From Pseudomonas folii (GTDB taxonomy: Bacteria; Pseudomonadota; Gammaproteobacteria; Pseudomonadales; Pseudomonadaceae), in assembly GCF_014357575.1 (NCBI RefSeq), contig NZ_JACONW010000039.1, forward strand, positions 1-42,870: a DNA stretch of 42,870 bases, read 5' to 3'. The position numbers were made by a program, and so were the translations under genes. How positions within the stretch are numbered: the first letter of the stretch is position 1; each line of letters opens with the position of its first letter. The notes beneath the pieces were generated by a model, which saw only the letters and a list, made by a program, of their open reading frames with translations, made no database searches and had not been told where the DNA came from. Below are positions 8,666 through 16,728 of the stretch, piece by piece.

Positions 8666-9256
8666 ATGCTTGTAGATGCACCCACCACGCCAGACCTTCC
8701 GCTCAGTAAACGCCTTAAAGCAGGGAGCGCCCGCGACCACGATAGCGTCGACACGCTGGTCATGCAGTCCCGGCCATTCGCAGACAATCAGCGCTATGGT
8801 TGTTTTCTGCGCCTTCAGCATCGGTTTCATGGCGCGATCCATGAGCTGTATCACGATGCCGAGCTGAATCAGTTGCTGCCTGGCCTGAGTGAGTTGCCGC
8901 GTTTTGATGCCGTTCGTGCCGACATGAATGATATAGGCCTGCCAACACCGATCGCGCCCGCTGCGGTAAAACCGCACTCGATCCATGCCGCTCTGGGCTG
9001 GCTGTATTGCGCTGAGGGTTCAAATCTGGGGGCGGCCTTCCTCTTCAAGGAAACCCAGCAAATGGGCTTTGGCGCCCAACACGGCGCACGCCACCTTGCT
9101 GCCCACCCCGATGGTCGCGCCCTGCACTGGCGCGAGTTCGTGACGTTACTTGACGGGCTGAAACTGGATGAGGCGCAGAAAGCCGAGGCTATCCAGGGGG
9201 CAATTGACGCTTTCGATTTCTATCGAAGCGCTCTGCGAGAGTGCTTCCATAGCTAG
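8666..9256 (+). CDS. Biliverdin-producing heme oxygenase
   Basis: This 196-residue, all-helical protein matches the bacterial heme oxygenase family (BphO/PigA type). The likely proximal heme ligand is H25 in RDHDSVDTLV, and the distal helix motif is LGWLYCAEGSNLGAAF (110-125), with the flexible glycines and small residues expected over the heme. It would split heme to biliverdin, iron and CO. AAAGGA lies nine bases before the ATG. No bacteriophytochrome, sigma factor, receptor or heme-uptake gene is adjacent, so whether it serves iron release or chromophore supply cannot be told. Its stop overlaps the stop of the convergent gene in a CTAG. Confidence 0.85.
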   Translation: MLVDAPTTPDLPLSKRLKAGSARDHDSVDTLVMQSRPFADNQRYGCFLRLQHRFHGAIHELYHDAELNQLLPGLSELPRFDAVRADMNDIGLPTPIAPAAVKPHSIHAALGWLYCAEGSNLGAAFLFKETQQMGFGAQHGARHLAAHPDGRALHWREFVTLLDGLKLDEAQKAEAIQGAIDAFDFYRSALRECFHS

Positions 9257-10020
9257 ACGTCGATAAGCCGATCAAGCTCATTCAGATCTACTTTCGGGAT
9301 GACATCAGCAGGGATTCTCGATGCGTCAGAGAGGTTGAACACCTGAAAGCGTTCGCCGACGACCTTTTCGGAAACCACCGAGAACGACGGCAAAATCCTC
9401 GTATGAAAATGCTGATCCAATCCGCAAGGAGAGCGCTTGCAGCCTGCCGTCTCATAAAAACGCCGGGCTGACTGATTCAGGTCCACCCCTACCATCACCG
9501 CAGTCTTGAAACCGCAATGGTAAGCAATTTGCAGAGCAAGGTATGCGACGGTGCGCGCGTCGAAAAAACCTCGCTTGAGGTTTTTACTGAAACCGATTCG
9601 ACGCTTACGGCGGCGGCTCAGCAAGCTTCCGCTTCGCACCAGCTCATCTTCCGCACCCACCAGCTCAGCCCATGAGAGCTTGGGCGCTTTGCGCAAGAGA
9701 AATGCTTTCCCTCCAGGCACTATGGAATGTCCCTCAAGGGTCTCTTCCCAAAGCGCAACCCGCTCGCTCAGCGCCATCGCCTGAGAAAATAATGCGGGTT
9801 GCTGACTGGCGAAATCTTTATCAGTGCATGCGTAAAAAAACGGTCTGACCCCGGCATCGATGAATTTGGAGATAGCACCGTTCATGGTGATCATCGGTAT
9901 GTGCGCGAAGTCCTCAAGATGAAAATCCTTGGCAGACGGACCTGACGCAACAATAAAAACCGTGCCTTGACGAATATCTCGACATTCATCCCAGTCACGA
10001 ACATCCGGACTAACATTCAT
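9253..10020 (-). CDS. DUF115/GT42-like protein, function unknown
   Basis: A 255-residue soluble protein opening with VFIVASGPSAKDF near residue 20, then MITMNGAI and FYACTDKDF. This xxxGxGPS-type loop followed by a second loop is characteristic of the DUF115 (MptE/Maf-like) and GT42 sialyltransferase-like Rossmann proteins, several of which act in surface glycan or LPS-core synthesis. A later segment TAVMVGVDL fits the same fold. I cannot assign a substrate. The start at 10020 has GGA upstream; a GTG at 10065 extends the frame by 15 residues but has no ribosome binding site. It converges on the heme oxygenase gene. Confidence 0.6.
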   Translation of the reverse strand: MNVSPDVRDWDECRDIRQGTVFIVASGPSAKDFHLEDFAHIPMITMNGAISKFIDAGVRPFFYACTDKDFASQQPALFSQAMALSERVALWEETLEGHSIVPGGKAFLLRKAPKLSWAELVGAEDELVRSGSLLSRRRKRRIGFSKNLKRGFFDARTVAYLALQIAYHCGFKTAVMVGVDLNQSARRFYETAGCKRSPCGLDQHFHTRILPSFSVVSEKVVGERFQVFNLSDASRIPADVIPKVDLNELDRLIDV

Positions 10021-10241
10021 TTCACGACATCCAACATCAAATTCTGAATCGCCCCCTAAAACCACACGTCACGCGAGGGTTCTGGAGGGACAGTACGCCC
10101 AATGTACCAAATCGCGCGCCCTAAGGTTTCAAAAGGTCTGATGATTGCCCCCCCTTCATGGCCGCTCCGACAAGGAGGATACCCTTTGGGGCCTGTCTTC
10201 ATCATGACCTGATGCGAGCCTTACCAAGGCAGCACCTGAGT

Positions 10242-11345
10242 TTATCGTCCGTAGGAAGGCGTATTCAACAGTACTGGCTGCGGGTTGGCGATGACCCAGC
10301 ATACGGCCAGTTCACAGAGGCGATCGGTGTGCCCGGCGGGATCGTTACCGTTTTTCAGTGCGGCAGCGAGCGTGCGGGCTTCGGCCAGTTCCAGACCACT
10401 TAAAGGCACGGCACTGCCTAAATGCCCCACGAGCGCATCAAGCATTTTTTTGAAGTCGGCGTCCCAGTTGGCCGAGCCATTGTCGTTGATCTCTATCGAG
10501 ATACGACCACTGATGCGGATGGCCTCACCTTGCACGGTCGTTGCTGCTCCAGAGGATGGCACCAGCATTTCCCACAATTGCTGATGCCGGGCAGGCCAGT
10601 CATCGGCTGTCACGACTATCGCAGCCTGACCGTCATGGATGTTGCGCGCGGCAACTGGAGTGACATTGAAAAGACGATAGAGAGTGGCAAGGGCTGCATC
10701 GGTTGCCGCCAGGTAATCAGGGTTGAAGTCGGCCCGGTGAAATTCGAATTGACGACCGATACGCTCAACTTCGGATCGCATAGCGTCCTCGACTTGCGAA
10801 CCTGCCTCCAACAGGATCTCAGCGATTTTGGCAGTAGCTCGAATGTCGCCATTGGACGTCGTGAGCAGTGCGAGGTGCAACAGGCTGTATCCCTGTCGCC
10901 GGGTCCTCACCTCCGTATTGGCGCCTCGACGAATCAGAGCAGCGATTGAGTCGGCCTTGTGACTCTCTACCGCCACCTGCAGCGGTGTATGGCCTTTAGA
11001 GTCCTGAGCCTCGATATCAGCCCCCAGGTCCAGCAGCAGATCGACACCTCCTGTCCGGCTCGAACTACGATGGTGCAAGGCCGTTTGCTGATACACATCA
11101 CGGGCATCAACGTTTGCGCCCTGCTCCACTAACCACCGGACCAGATCATCCGGGCAATTATAAAAACCAAGCGCCGTGCTTTTACTGTAACCCCCAGTGG
11201 CTTCGAGCTCGCACACATCGAACACTGCGATCAACTCGGCAAGCGGAGCATCCTTCAGCAACTGATCGAAATCCTTCGGGAGTGTCTTCCTTTTACGCTT
11301 ACCCATAGAGCTAGTCATCATCCTGATAAAGAGGTTTTTCATCAT
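10242..11345 (-). CDS. Ankyrin-repeat protein
   Basis: This 367-residue protein has about four ankyrin repeats between residues 55 and 185; recognisable pieces include LVEQGANVDARD, TALHHR, LLDLGADIEAQDSKGHTPLQVAVE and LIRRGANTEV. The remainder (about 190-367) is an unrecognised domain without signal peptide or membrane segments. Ankyrin repeats mediate protein binding, and such proteins are often found beside toxin or immunity genes. It lies 62 bp downstream of the ADP-ribosylglycohydrolase gene on the same strand, so the two could be co-expressed. Several ATGs near the start (11345 to 11306) make the exact N-terminus uncertain. Confidence 0.75.
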   Translation of the reverse strand: MMKNLFIRMMTSSMGKRKRKTLPKDFDQLLKDAPLAELIAVFDVCELEATGGYSKSTALGFYNCPDDLVRWLVEQGANVDARDVYQQTALHHRSSSRTGGVDLLLDLGADIEAQDSKGHTPLQVAVESHKADSIAALIRRGANTEVRTRRQGYSLLHLALLTTSNGDIRATAKIAEILLEAGSQVEDAMRSEVERIGRQFEFHRADFNPDYLAATDAALATLYRLFNVTPVAARNIHDGQAAIVVTADDWPARHQQLWEMLVPSSGAATTVQGEAIRISGRISIEINDNGSANWDADFKKMLDALVGHLGSAVPLSGLELAEARTLAAALKNGNDPAGHTDRLCELAVCWVIANPQPVLLNTPSYGR

Positions 11346-11407
11346 CGAACCACGAGTTTTTTGGTAGCAGTTACCTGGACTGGATGTCGGTCAAACAACG
11401 AGGTATA

Positions 11408-12517
11408 TCAATCGCGGATAGACTCTTCCAAAGGATCATGCAGCGGCGCACGCTCGAACAATTGCTGAGCCAGCCCCTGAATATGCTCTGACCATGCGAC
11501 GTTCCTGACCCACTCCTCCGGCATACCCGACACCCCATACAGAGCACCAGCGATTTGTCCGACGGTGGCGGCTACGCTGTCGGCATCATCAGCCAGATTG
11601 GCAGCCAACAGAATCGCATCTTTGAAGTTGTCGGTATTCCACACTGCCCACAGTGCTGCTTCCAGTGTGTCAATGACATAGCCTGATGAACGTATCTGGT
11701 CCCTGGTTTTTTCTTTGTATTCGCCCGCATTGATGATCAAGGCTCTTGGCCGCAAGGGCCGAATCATGGGAGACAGGGTTTCTTCTTTGTCTGCACCATT
11801 GAGGGCCAGGTGCAACTGTGCGCCGAGCAGATGACAACACGCGACGGCCTCCAGCGCCCTATGCGTACAGTAACTTTGGGCCGCACTGTCACGCCACGTA
11901 GCCGAGAGCGTATGTCGACGAAATATCGCAGTGGGGGCCAAGCGAATTATCGAGCCGTTACCCGCGGTGGATGGCGCATCATTTCCATGCCATAAGCCAC
12001 CATTTTTCAGCCTTTCTTCGATCGCAGTTCGAGTGACATTGCCGATATCAAAACACTTACCGTTATGACTGTTTTCGCCGCTTAGATACCAGCGGCCTAG
12101 TCGGTCCGCGTAATCAATAAGGTCGAAACTGCCTTTCGCAAGATAAGTGTCTGCCAGGCAGAGAGCCATGCTGGTGTCATCGGTCCACTCTCCCGGATTA
12201 AGCCTGAAGGGACCGCCCCCCATCATGTCATGCACGTGGCTACGATCACGAGGCAAAAACTCCAGTGTTGTGCCCACAGCGTCGCCTATGGCCAGTCCAA
12301 GCAGGCAGCCTTTTGCACGATCCAGCGCCTCTGCTTCGGTCAAGGTGCACTTGCGCGAGGCAATCCATTCGGGCTTCACCACGGGCAACCTTGGGGCGTC
12401 AGACGTCAACAGGTAATCCATGCGCTGAAGCAACTGTGGAGAAGGCAGGGGAAGCAGGGAATCATAGCGCTCAGCGTATTCTTCAAGAACTTCGTCAGGG
12501 CTTCTTAAATCAATCAC
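11408..12517 (-). CDS. ADP-ribosylglycohydrolase family protein
   Basis: The protein removes ADP-ribose from modified targets, by family (ARH/DraG). Metal-binding motifs are intact: [12 protein letters not shown] (109-120) and [11 protein letters not shown] (308-318), with AGNGSIIR (185-192) lining the active site. It is 369 residues long, with an N-terminal extension of about 65 residues before the catalytic domain ([16 protein letters not shown] at 68). It starts at a GTG with AGGGA seven bases upstream. Related proteins act as immunity (Tri1-type) against ADP-ribosylating T6SS effectors or reverse ADP-ribosylation of metabolic enzymes. The immunity-like neighbours favour the first, but no ADP-ribosyltransferase gene is present here. 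Confidence 0.85.
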   Translation of the reverse strand: MIDLRSPDEVLEEYAERYDSLLPLPSPQLLQRMDYLLTSDAPRLPVVKPEWIASRKCTLTEAEALDRAKGCLLGLAIGDAVGTTLEFLPRDRSHVHDMMGGGPFRLNPGEWTDDTSMALCLADTYLAKGSFDLIDYADRLGRWYLSGENSHNGKCFDIGNVTRTAIEERLKNGGLWHGNDAPSTAGNGSIIRLAPTAIFRRHTLSATWRDSAAQSYCTHRALEAVACCHLLGAQLHLALNGADKEETLSPMIRPLRPRALIINAGEYKEKTRDQIRSSGYVIDTLEAALWAVWNTDNFKDAILLAANLADDADSVAATVGQIAGALYGVSGMPEEWVRNVAWSEHIQGLAQQLFERAPLHDPLEESIRD

Positions 12518-12701
12518 GGAATTTCCCTATAGCATTTCGACCCAAGGATGAGCCGAAAAGGGATATCTTTCCCCTTGGTTCCTCGGGCAGTCAAGCTGAA
12601 GCCATACGCACACGATTTTCATGCAGGGAATGGGTGTGATTTTTATTAGAGTTTCAAGGTAGTGAACGCTGTGTATGGCGCAGGCACTCCGCGATGCGAA
12701 A

Positions 12702-13688
12702 TCAAGGTAATGCTTTCAAGCTACCTACCAGTTTGTCCCAAAACGCTAGCGCCTCTTCATCGGTTTTGAAGTCACTCCCGACCTCACGTGTGCCCAACCT
12801 CAAATCTATAAACGGACGAGTATTCGATTTTAGCTGGCCCTGGTATTCGAGTTGAAACGTGTAAAAACGCTTTCCATCGATTGACGTTGCAACAGCAACC
12901 TCCTCTGCTTCGATGTCGCCCACCCTGCGCGTTCTTTTTCTAAGCGTTTTTGTTCTGGTCAACAGGTCGCTCATACCTGAAACAACGCCGCCATTTTCTT
13001 CCTCGAAGCGCGTCATTAATGAGTCATCATGCTCAACTATTCGTTGAGTGAGCAGACTGACAAACGTGCCTGGGTGCGTTGAGATTTGTGCGCCCATGTA
13101 AATGCCTTCCAGAGATTGAGCGGTACCCAGGGTGGTATAGCCTTCTTCCAAAGCAAAAGCCCCTTGGGGTGGGGCGTCCTGAGGATTCCTGAAAAATATG
13201 GATTCACTTATTACACGTGTTTTATTTATGGCGCCCTCTATTCCTTTAGCCGAAATCGATTTCACCAGCATGCTGTACAGTGTGTTCTGTGATGTAAGAA
13301 GATAGGCATGAAAGGTATAGAGTTTGTCCAACCTGGAAAGCACCAATACGCTGCCATTACTTAAGGGGATCGTTTTCTCATACTTGCTTGATGTGCCGTA
13401 TGCGATTCCCTTTTTTAACTCTTCAATTTTCTGATCGACAATAGCACTTAAGTCGGACTTTCCATTCCTGCTAACGAGTTCGACTTTTTCATTGTAGAGT
13501 TTGTAGTCGGCGGCATTTTCAGAACCCGCGGGAATATCCAGCTGAAACCTGCCAAAATAATGAGTGATCCATTGTTCATTAATGGCTTTATTTCCATCAG
13601 TAGGTAGCGCTAAAGAAAGCTGCGGATAAAAGGCAGAGAATATCATGAGACCCACTAATGCTTTTTTTAATATCAGAAAATTTTTCAT
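12702..13688 (-). CDS. Tli4-like T6SS immunity protein
   Basis: A 328-residue exported protein resembling the Tli4 family, periplasmic proteins that neutralise the phospholipase effector Tle4. It has an N-terminal signal peptide (KKALVGLMIFSAFYPQLSLA), an early FGRFQLDIPAG segment typical of the N-terminal domain, and a C-terminal region ending in TDEEALAFWDKLVGSLK. I start it at the ATG at 13688 because AAAGG lies five bases upstream; an ATG at 13703 has no such site. No Tle4-like lipase is encoded nearby, so it may be an orphan. The gene is more AT-rich than flanking core genes, which suggests acquisition. Confidence 0.65.
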   Translation of the reverse strand: MKNFLILKKALVGLMIFSAFYPQLSLALPTDGNKAINEQWITHYFGRFQLDIPAGSENAADYKLYNEKVELVSRNGKSDLSAIVDQKIEELKKGIAYGTSSKYEKTIPLSNGSVLVLSRLDKLYTFHAYLLTSQNTLYSMLVKSISAKGIEGAINKTRVISESIFFRNPQDAPPQGAFALEEGYTTLGTAQSLEGIYMGAQISTHPGTFVSLLTQRIVEHDDSLMTRFEEENGGVVSGMSDLLTRTKTLRKRTRRVGDIEAEEVAVATSIDGKRFYTFQLEYQGQLKSNTRPFIDLRLGTREVGSDFKTDEEALAFWDKLVGSLKALP

Positions 13689-13755
13689 GTTTGCCTTTGA
13701 CATGTATTTTTTTCATAAATTTATTTTGAAACGACCTACGGGTGAGTTTCAGCCT

Positions 13756-14235
13756 CTAGATAACAACGATTTTATCCTTCGTAAACCCAACGGGCCAATG
13801 TCCCTTATAATAAATTTCTACGATTTCCTCCCAATGATCGCCATGACCGTAATAACACTCAGACACATACTGCCGAAAAGCAAAACAAACTCCATTTCTA
13901 GCAGCAGCACTAAAATCATGCGACCCACACAAGAACAAGTCTTTCCCCACGTTTCTTGTGGCTGCCATCACAGACTTATTGATGTCCATTCTAAGTCCAG
14001 TCAACTCTTTGGGCGGCTTAGGTAGCTTATAAAACGGATCATCTTGAGATGGAGAGGTAGGGAGCCACTCAACTTCCTCGTAGCACCCTTGAAATTCGAG
14101 CTCAGAGGGTTCAACAAATACCTTGCGCACGCTCTCGATACAGATAATACGTCCCTCTTCAGAGAGCGCAACGCCCATATTGGAAAAAAACCGACACTTT
14201 CCTATCCTTTCAAATTCCGCATCAATGTTCATCAT
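13756..14235 (-). CDS. Small protein of unknown function
   Basis: A 159-residue soluble protein with no motif I recognise. It has no signal peptide or membrane segment; it is rich in aromatic and cysteine residues (CFAFRQYVSECYYGHGDHWEE) and acidic overall in the middle. It lies upstream of the Tli4-like gene on the same strand with a short gap and shares its AT-rich composition. Size, composition and position are those of polymorphic-toxin immunity proteins, but that is inference from context. Two adjacent ATGs (14235, 14232) could start it, and no strong ribosome binding site is visible. Confidence 0.5.
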   Translation of the reverse strand: MMNIDAEFERIGKCRFFSNMGVALSEEGRIICIESVRKVFVEPSELEFQGCYEEVEWLPTSPSQDDPFYKLPKPPKELTGLRMDINKSVMAATRNVGKDLFLCGSHDFSAAARNGVCFAFRQYVSECYYGHGDHWEEIVEIYYKGHWPVGFTKDKIVVI

Positions 14236-14599
14236 TATAATTTCATATCAGTGATTATAGACTTCCTGAACCTCATACCGGGCTGTCCTACGCCCCCAAT
14301 GCCGCATTTCAGCCAAGCAGCACGCCTCAACAACTGTAAAGACAAAACGCAGATTGTGCATCCTGTATACGCTGTAATGGACCGACCTATTGATGCTGCG
14401 CTCTCACCTGCCCGATGGTTCACGCGACGTAGACGCCATGCAAACCCATCTGCAGCAGTGACCAGGTCACAGGACAGCTTATTGAATTGGCTCAGCGGAC
14501 AACCGAGCCATGAACTGGACAGATTTGGGTATGCTTGCCCGAGAGAACCATCAAGATGAGTATGTGCTGAAAAAAGCCAAATGTTGAGCCTAAACACTT
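14236..14599. other. Gene-free divergent gap, possibly degraded coding sequence
   Basis: No convincing gene fills this 364-bp stretch between divergent small genes. Short plus-strand frames broken by stops (for example from about 14380 to 14461, and a 25-codon frame at 14510-14587) have protein-like composition and could be debris of a lost gene, such as a toxin end. The promoters of both flanking genes must also lie here. Confidence 0.4.
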
Positions 14600-15031
14600 A
14601 TGAATTATTACCACGTAGAGCCCGAAGTCGCCGGTAGCCTGGGAGACCGAACGGTAATGGACACCGGAAGTTGGCCGCCAAAGGTCAGTCAACTGGAGTA
14701 TCAATTTGAAGGCTGGCTGGGTGACGAGCTACTGGAGACGTTCCCGTGTTTTATTTGCACCTGCCCTTTAGCGGATGCCCTGTCAGTCGGCAAAGTTTCG
14801 GGCGTGTCATTTGAGTCTGTCGTCATTTCAAAATCAGAAAACTTTCTGGAGCTTTACCCCGATAAAACCTTACCTGATTTTTATTGGTTACAGGTAAATG
14901 GGGTCGCTGGAGTCGACGACTTTGGCATGACCGAAAAAAATGGATTAGTGGTTTCGGAGACTGCGATGACTATTCTGAAGAATTTCAACATCAACTATGC
15001 TGACATCGATGCTTTTCATAGCTCATGCTGA
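14600..15031 (+). CDS. Immunity-like small protein (Imm11/DUF1629-like)
   Basis: A 143-residue soluble protein. The opening YYHVEPEVAGSLG, a central LEYQFEGWLGDELLETFPCFI and a closing GLVVSETAMTILKNF recall the Imm11/DUF1629-type immunity proteins, where a V(V/S)S element precedes a C-terminal helix. The match is by eye and weak. It has no signal peptide, so any toxin it blocks would act in the cytoplasm. The next gene follows on the same strand 60 bp later, so the two may form an operon. The ribosome binding site is poor. Confidence 0.5.
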   Translation: MNYYHVEPEVAGSLGDRTVMDTGSWPPKVSQLEYQFEGWLGDELLETFPCFICTCPLADALSVGKVSGVSFESVVISKSENFLELYPDKTLPDFYWLQVNGVAGVDDFGMTEKNGLVVSETAMTILKNFNINYADIDAFHSSC

Positions 15032-15091
15032 AGCCCGAGATCCTTGCGCATCGTTCAATACGGAATGCCGCCCACCCGACACAAGGCTCAA

Positions 15092-15703
15092 ATGAAAAAA
15101 GAACACGAAGCGCTCATCACAGAACTCCTGACTGAAGTTGAAAATTCGCCCAAGGGTGAGCTAGCACGTCCGCGGCGAACTCGTCTCTGGTCGATAATCA
15201 AGGAAAACAGGAATACTCACGACCAAAAACGGTTACTGACAAAGCTGAATATCGCCTGCGTGCAACACGGTATTGAATTCTGGACAAAGAAGTTTGGCGA
15301 TGCTCAACGCATCGAACACATTCTGGCCGTCGCGCTGCAAGCTGCCCTTGGCGCTTTTGATGAAGCAGACGCAATTGCCGTACGGGACGATTTTTATGTG
15401 TCTGTGGTCGAGAATGAAGAGTATGAACCCGATGAGTACCCTGCAATGTTTGTCGGGCACGCGGCTGCCAACACAATCGTAACGGCAGTCACTGACGTTC
15501 AATTCGACAATGACCACGACCTACGCGATCAAGATCTGGATCCTGAAGCGTTTGAGCCTGATTATTTAGTCGCATCGGCGTTTGCGGGAGGGTTGGGGTT
15601 GGCGAGCAGCCTGTCCGACGATGGCGACCCGGAATTGCGGCGTGCTTTTTGGAAGTGGTATCTGACTATAGCCGTGGCGCAGGTGATCTCTGACTTGCCC
15701 TAG
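15092..15703 (+). CDS. Imm5-like putative immunity protein
   Basis: A 203-residue, probably all-helical cytosolic protein. The C-terminal FWKWYLTIAVAQVI and the helical middle (RIEHILAVALQAALGAFDEADA) resemble Imm5-like immunity proteins of polymorphic toxin systems; the similarity is recalled rather than tested. I prefer the ATG at 15092, which has AAGG five bases upstream, over a TTG at 15044. It is the last gene before the tRNA-Lys boundary of the accessory segment. No toxin gene is adjacent. Confidence 0.5.
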   Translation: MKKEHEALITELLTEVENSPKGELARPRRTRLWSIIKENRNTHDQKRLLTKLNIACVQHGIEFWTKKFGDAQRIEHILAVALQAALGAFDEADAIAVRDDFYVSVVENEEYEPDEYPAMFVGHAAANTIVTAVTDVQFDNDHDLRDQDLDPEAFEPDYLVASAFAGGLGLASSLSDDGDPELRRAFWKWYLTIAVAQVISDLP

Positions 15704-15742
15704 GCTCTGTACACACAGTGGCTGCGCTCGGTGATGCTGCGC

Positions 15743-15762
15743 CGAAGCAAAGCCATGCTTCG
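15743..15762. repeat. Short inverted repeat downstream of the Imm5-like gene
   Basis: Arms CGAAGCA and TGCTTCG flank a six-base loop about 40 bp after the stop codon. There is no T-run. The surrounding 15704-15837 sequence shows no gene and may be remnant DNA next to the tRNA-Lys terminator. Confidence 0.4.
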
Positions 15763-15837
15763 CGTTAGGCAGCTGCTTGTATGAGCGCCTGGACACCTTG
15801 AAAAAGCTACACCCTCAGCAAGGCAAATCGTACAGGC

Positions 15838-15884
15838 AAAAAAAAACCTGAAAATCCTCACTTGCGTGGGCCTTCCAGGTTTTC
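15838..15884 (-). terminator. Terminator of tRNA-Lys
   Basis: Arms AAAACCTG (15843-15850) and CAGGTTTT (15876-15883) form a stem just downstream of the tRNA on the minus strand, followed by a long T-run. It resembles the hairpin upstream of nadA (1129-1171). Confidence 0.8.
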
Positions 15885-15898
15885 AAACTGCTAAAAAA

Positions 15899-15974
15899 TG
15901 GTGGGTCGTGTGGGATTCGAACCTACGACCAATTGGTTAAAAGCCAACTGCTCTACCAACTGAGCTAACGACCC
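15899..15974 (-). tRNA. tRNA-Lys (anticodon TTT)
   Basis: A complete 76-nt cloverleaf beginning GGGTCGTTAGCTCAG and ending in an encoded CCA (15899-15901). The anticodon loop CTTTTAA places TTT at 15939-15941, and the T loop TTCGAAT is intact. A sigma-70-like promoter lies upstream. In Pseudomonas this tRNA-Lys between queC and nadA is a known integration target for genomic islands. Confidence 0.97.
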
Positions 15975-15991
15975 TCTGTTGCGTGGCGCGT

Positions 15992-16019
15992 ATATTACTG
16001 ATTTATATGAGTAATTCAA
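15992..16019 (-). promoter_or_regulatory. Promoter of tRNA-Lys
   Basis: On the minus strand TTGAAT (16014-16019) and TAATAT (15992-15997) are separated by 16 bases, about 18 bp before the tRNA 5' end. Spacing and sequence fit a sigma-70 promoter. Confidence 0.65.
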
Positions 16020-16037
16020 CACCTAATTTCAATTATT

Positions 16038-16712
16038 TTAAAAATATCGTGTCGGGTCGCTGATTCCGGCGGCTGCGAAGCCTTCTGCACGCAAACGACA
16101 GCTGTCACATTTGCGGCATGCACGGCCTTGATCGTCAGCCTGATAGCAGGAAACAGTCAGGCCATAATCAACGCCTAGACGCACGCCAGCCTTGACGATA
16201 TCGGCCTTGCTCAGATTCTGCAGCGGCGCCTGAATGGTGAACCCCTGCCCTTCCACACCCGCCTTGGTGGCGAGGTTGGCCATGCGCTCGAACGACTCGA
16301 TGAACTCAGGTCGGCAATCCGGGTAACCCGAGTAGTCCACGGCGTTGACGCCTATGAAGATGTCACGCGCGCCGAGCACTTCCGCCCAGCCCAGCGCCAA
16401 TGACAGAAACACAGTGTTGCGGGCAGGGACATAAGTCACCGGAATGCCTTCGCCCGGCGTTTCAGGAACGGCGATGGAATCGTCGGTGAGTGCCGAGCCA
16501 CCAATGCCATTGAGATTCAGGCCGATGACCTTGTGCTCGACCACGCCCAGATCGCGTGCAACACGCGCTGCCGCATCGAGTTCGGCGCGATGACGCTGAC
16601 CGTAATCAAAACTCATGGTGTAGCAGATGTAGCCCTGCTCACGCGCCATCGCGACGACAGTGGCCGAGTCGAGGCCGCCAGACAGGAGGATTACCGCTCT
16701 TTTTTCAGTCAT
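16038..16712 (-). CDS. queC: 7-cyano-7-deazaguanine synthase
   Basis: QueC converts 7-carboxy-7-deazaguanine, the product of QueE, to preQ0 with ATP and ammonia in the queuosine tRNA-modification pathway. The N-terminal PP-loop [11 protein letters not shown] is followed by SFDYGQRH, and the zinc-binding cysteines cluster at the C-terminus in [18 protein letters not shown]. From the ATG at 16712 it has 224 residues, the usual length. An ATG at 16727 with AGGG eight bases upstream would add five residues and is also credible. The gene follows queE directly. Confidence 0.96.
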   Translation of the reverse strand: MTEKRAVILLSGGLDSATVVAMAREQGYICYTMSFDYGQRHRAELDAAARVARDLGVVEHKVIGLNLNGIGGSALTDDSIAVPETPGEGIPVTYVPARNTVFLSLALGWAEVLGARDIFIGVNAVDYSGYPDCRPEFIESFERMANLATKAGVEGQGFTIQAPLQNLSKADIVKAGVRLGVDYGLTVSCYQADDQGRACRKCDSCRLRAEGFAAAGISDPTRYF

Positions 16713-16728
16713 GGTTGATTCACTCATT

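Noticed and set aside
14044..14559. 171-codon plus-strand frame across the start of the 159-residue unknown gene
   Set aside because: It overlaps the better supported minus-strand gene, has no ribosome binding site and no domain.
15704..15837. Insertion-sequence remnant next to the tRNA-Lys terminator
   Set aside because: A short hairpin and no coding content are visible, but no terminal repeats or target duplication could be identified.
1..15898. Integrase, transposase or phage genes in the accessory segment
   Set aside because: None of the frames in this interval shows tyrosine recombinase, DDE transposase or phage structural motifs.
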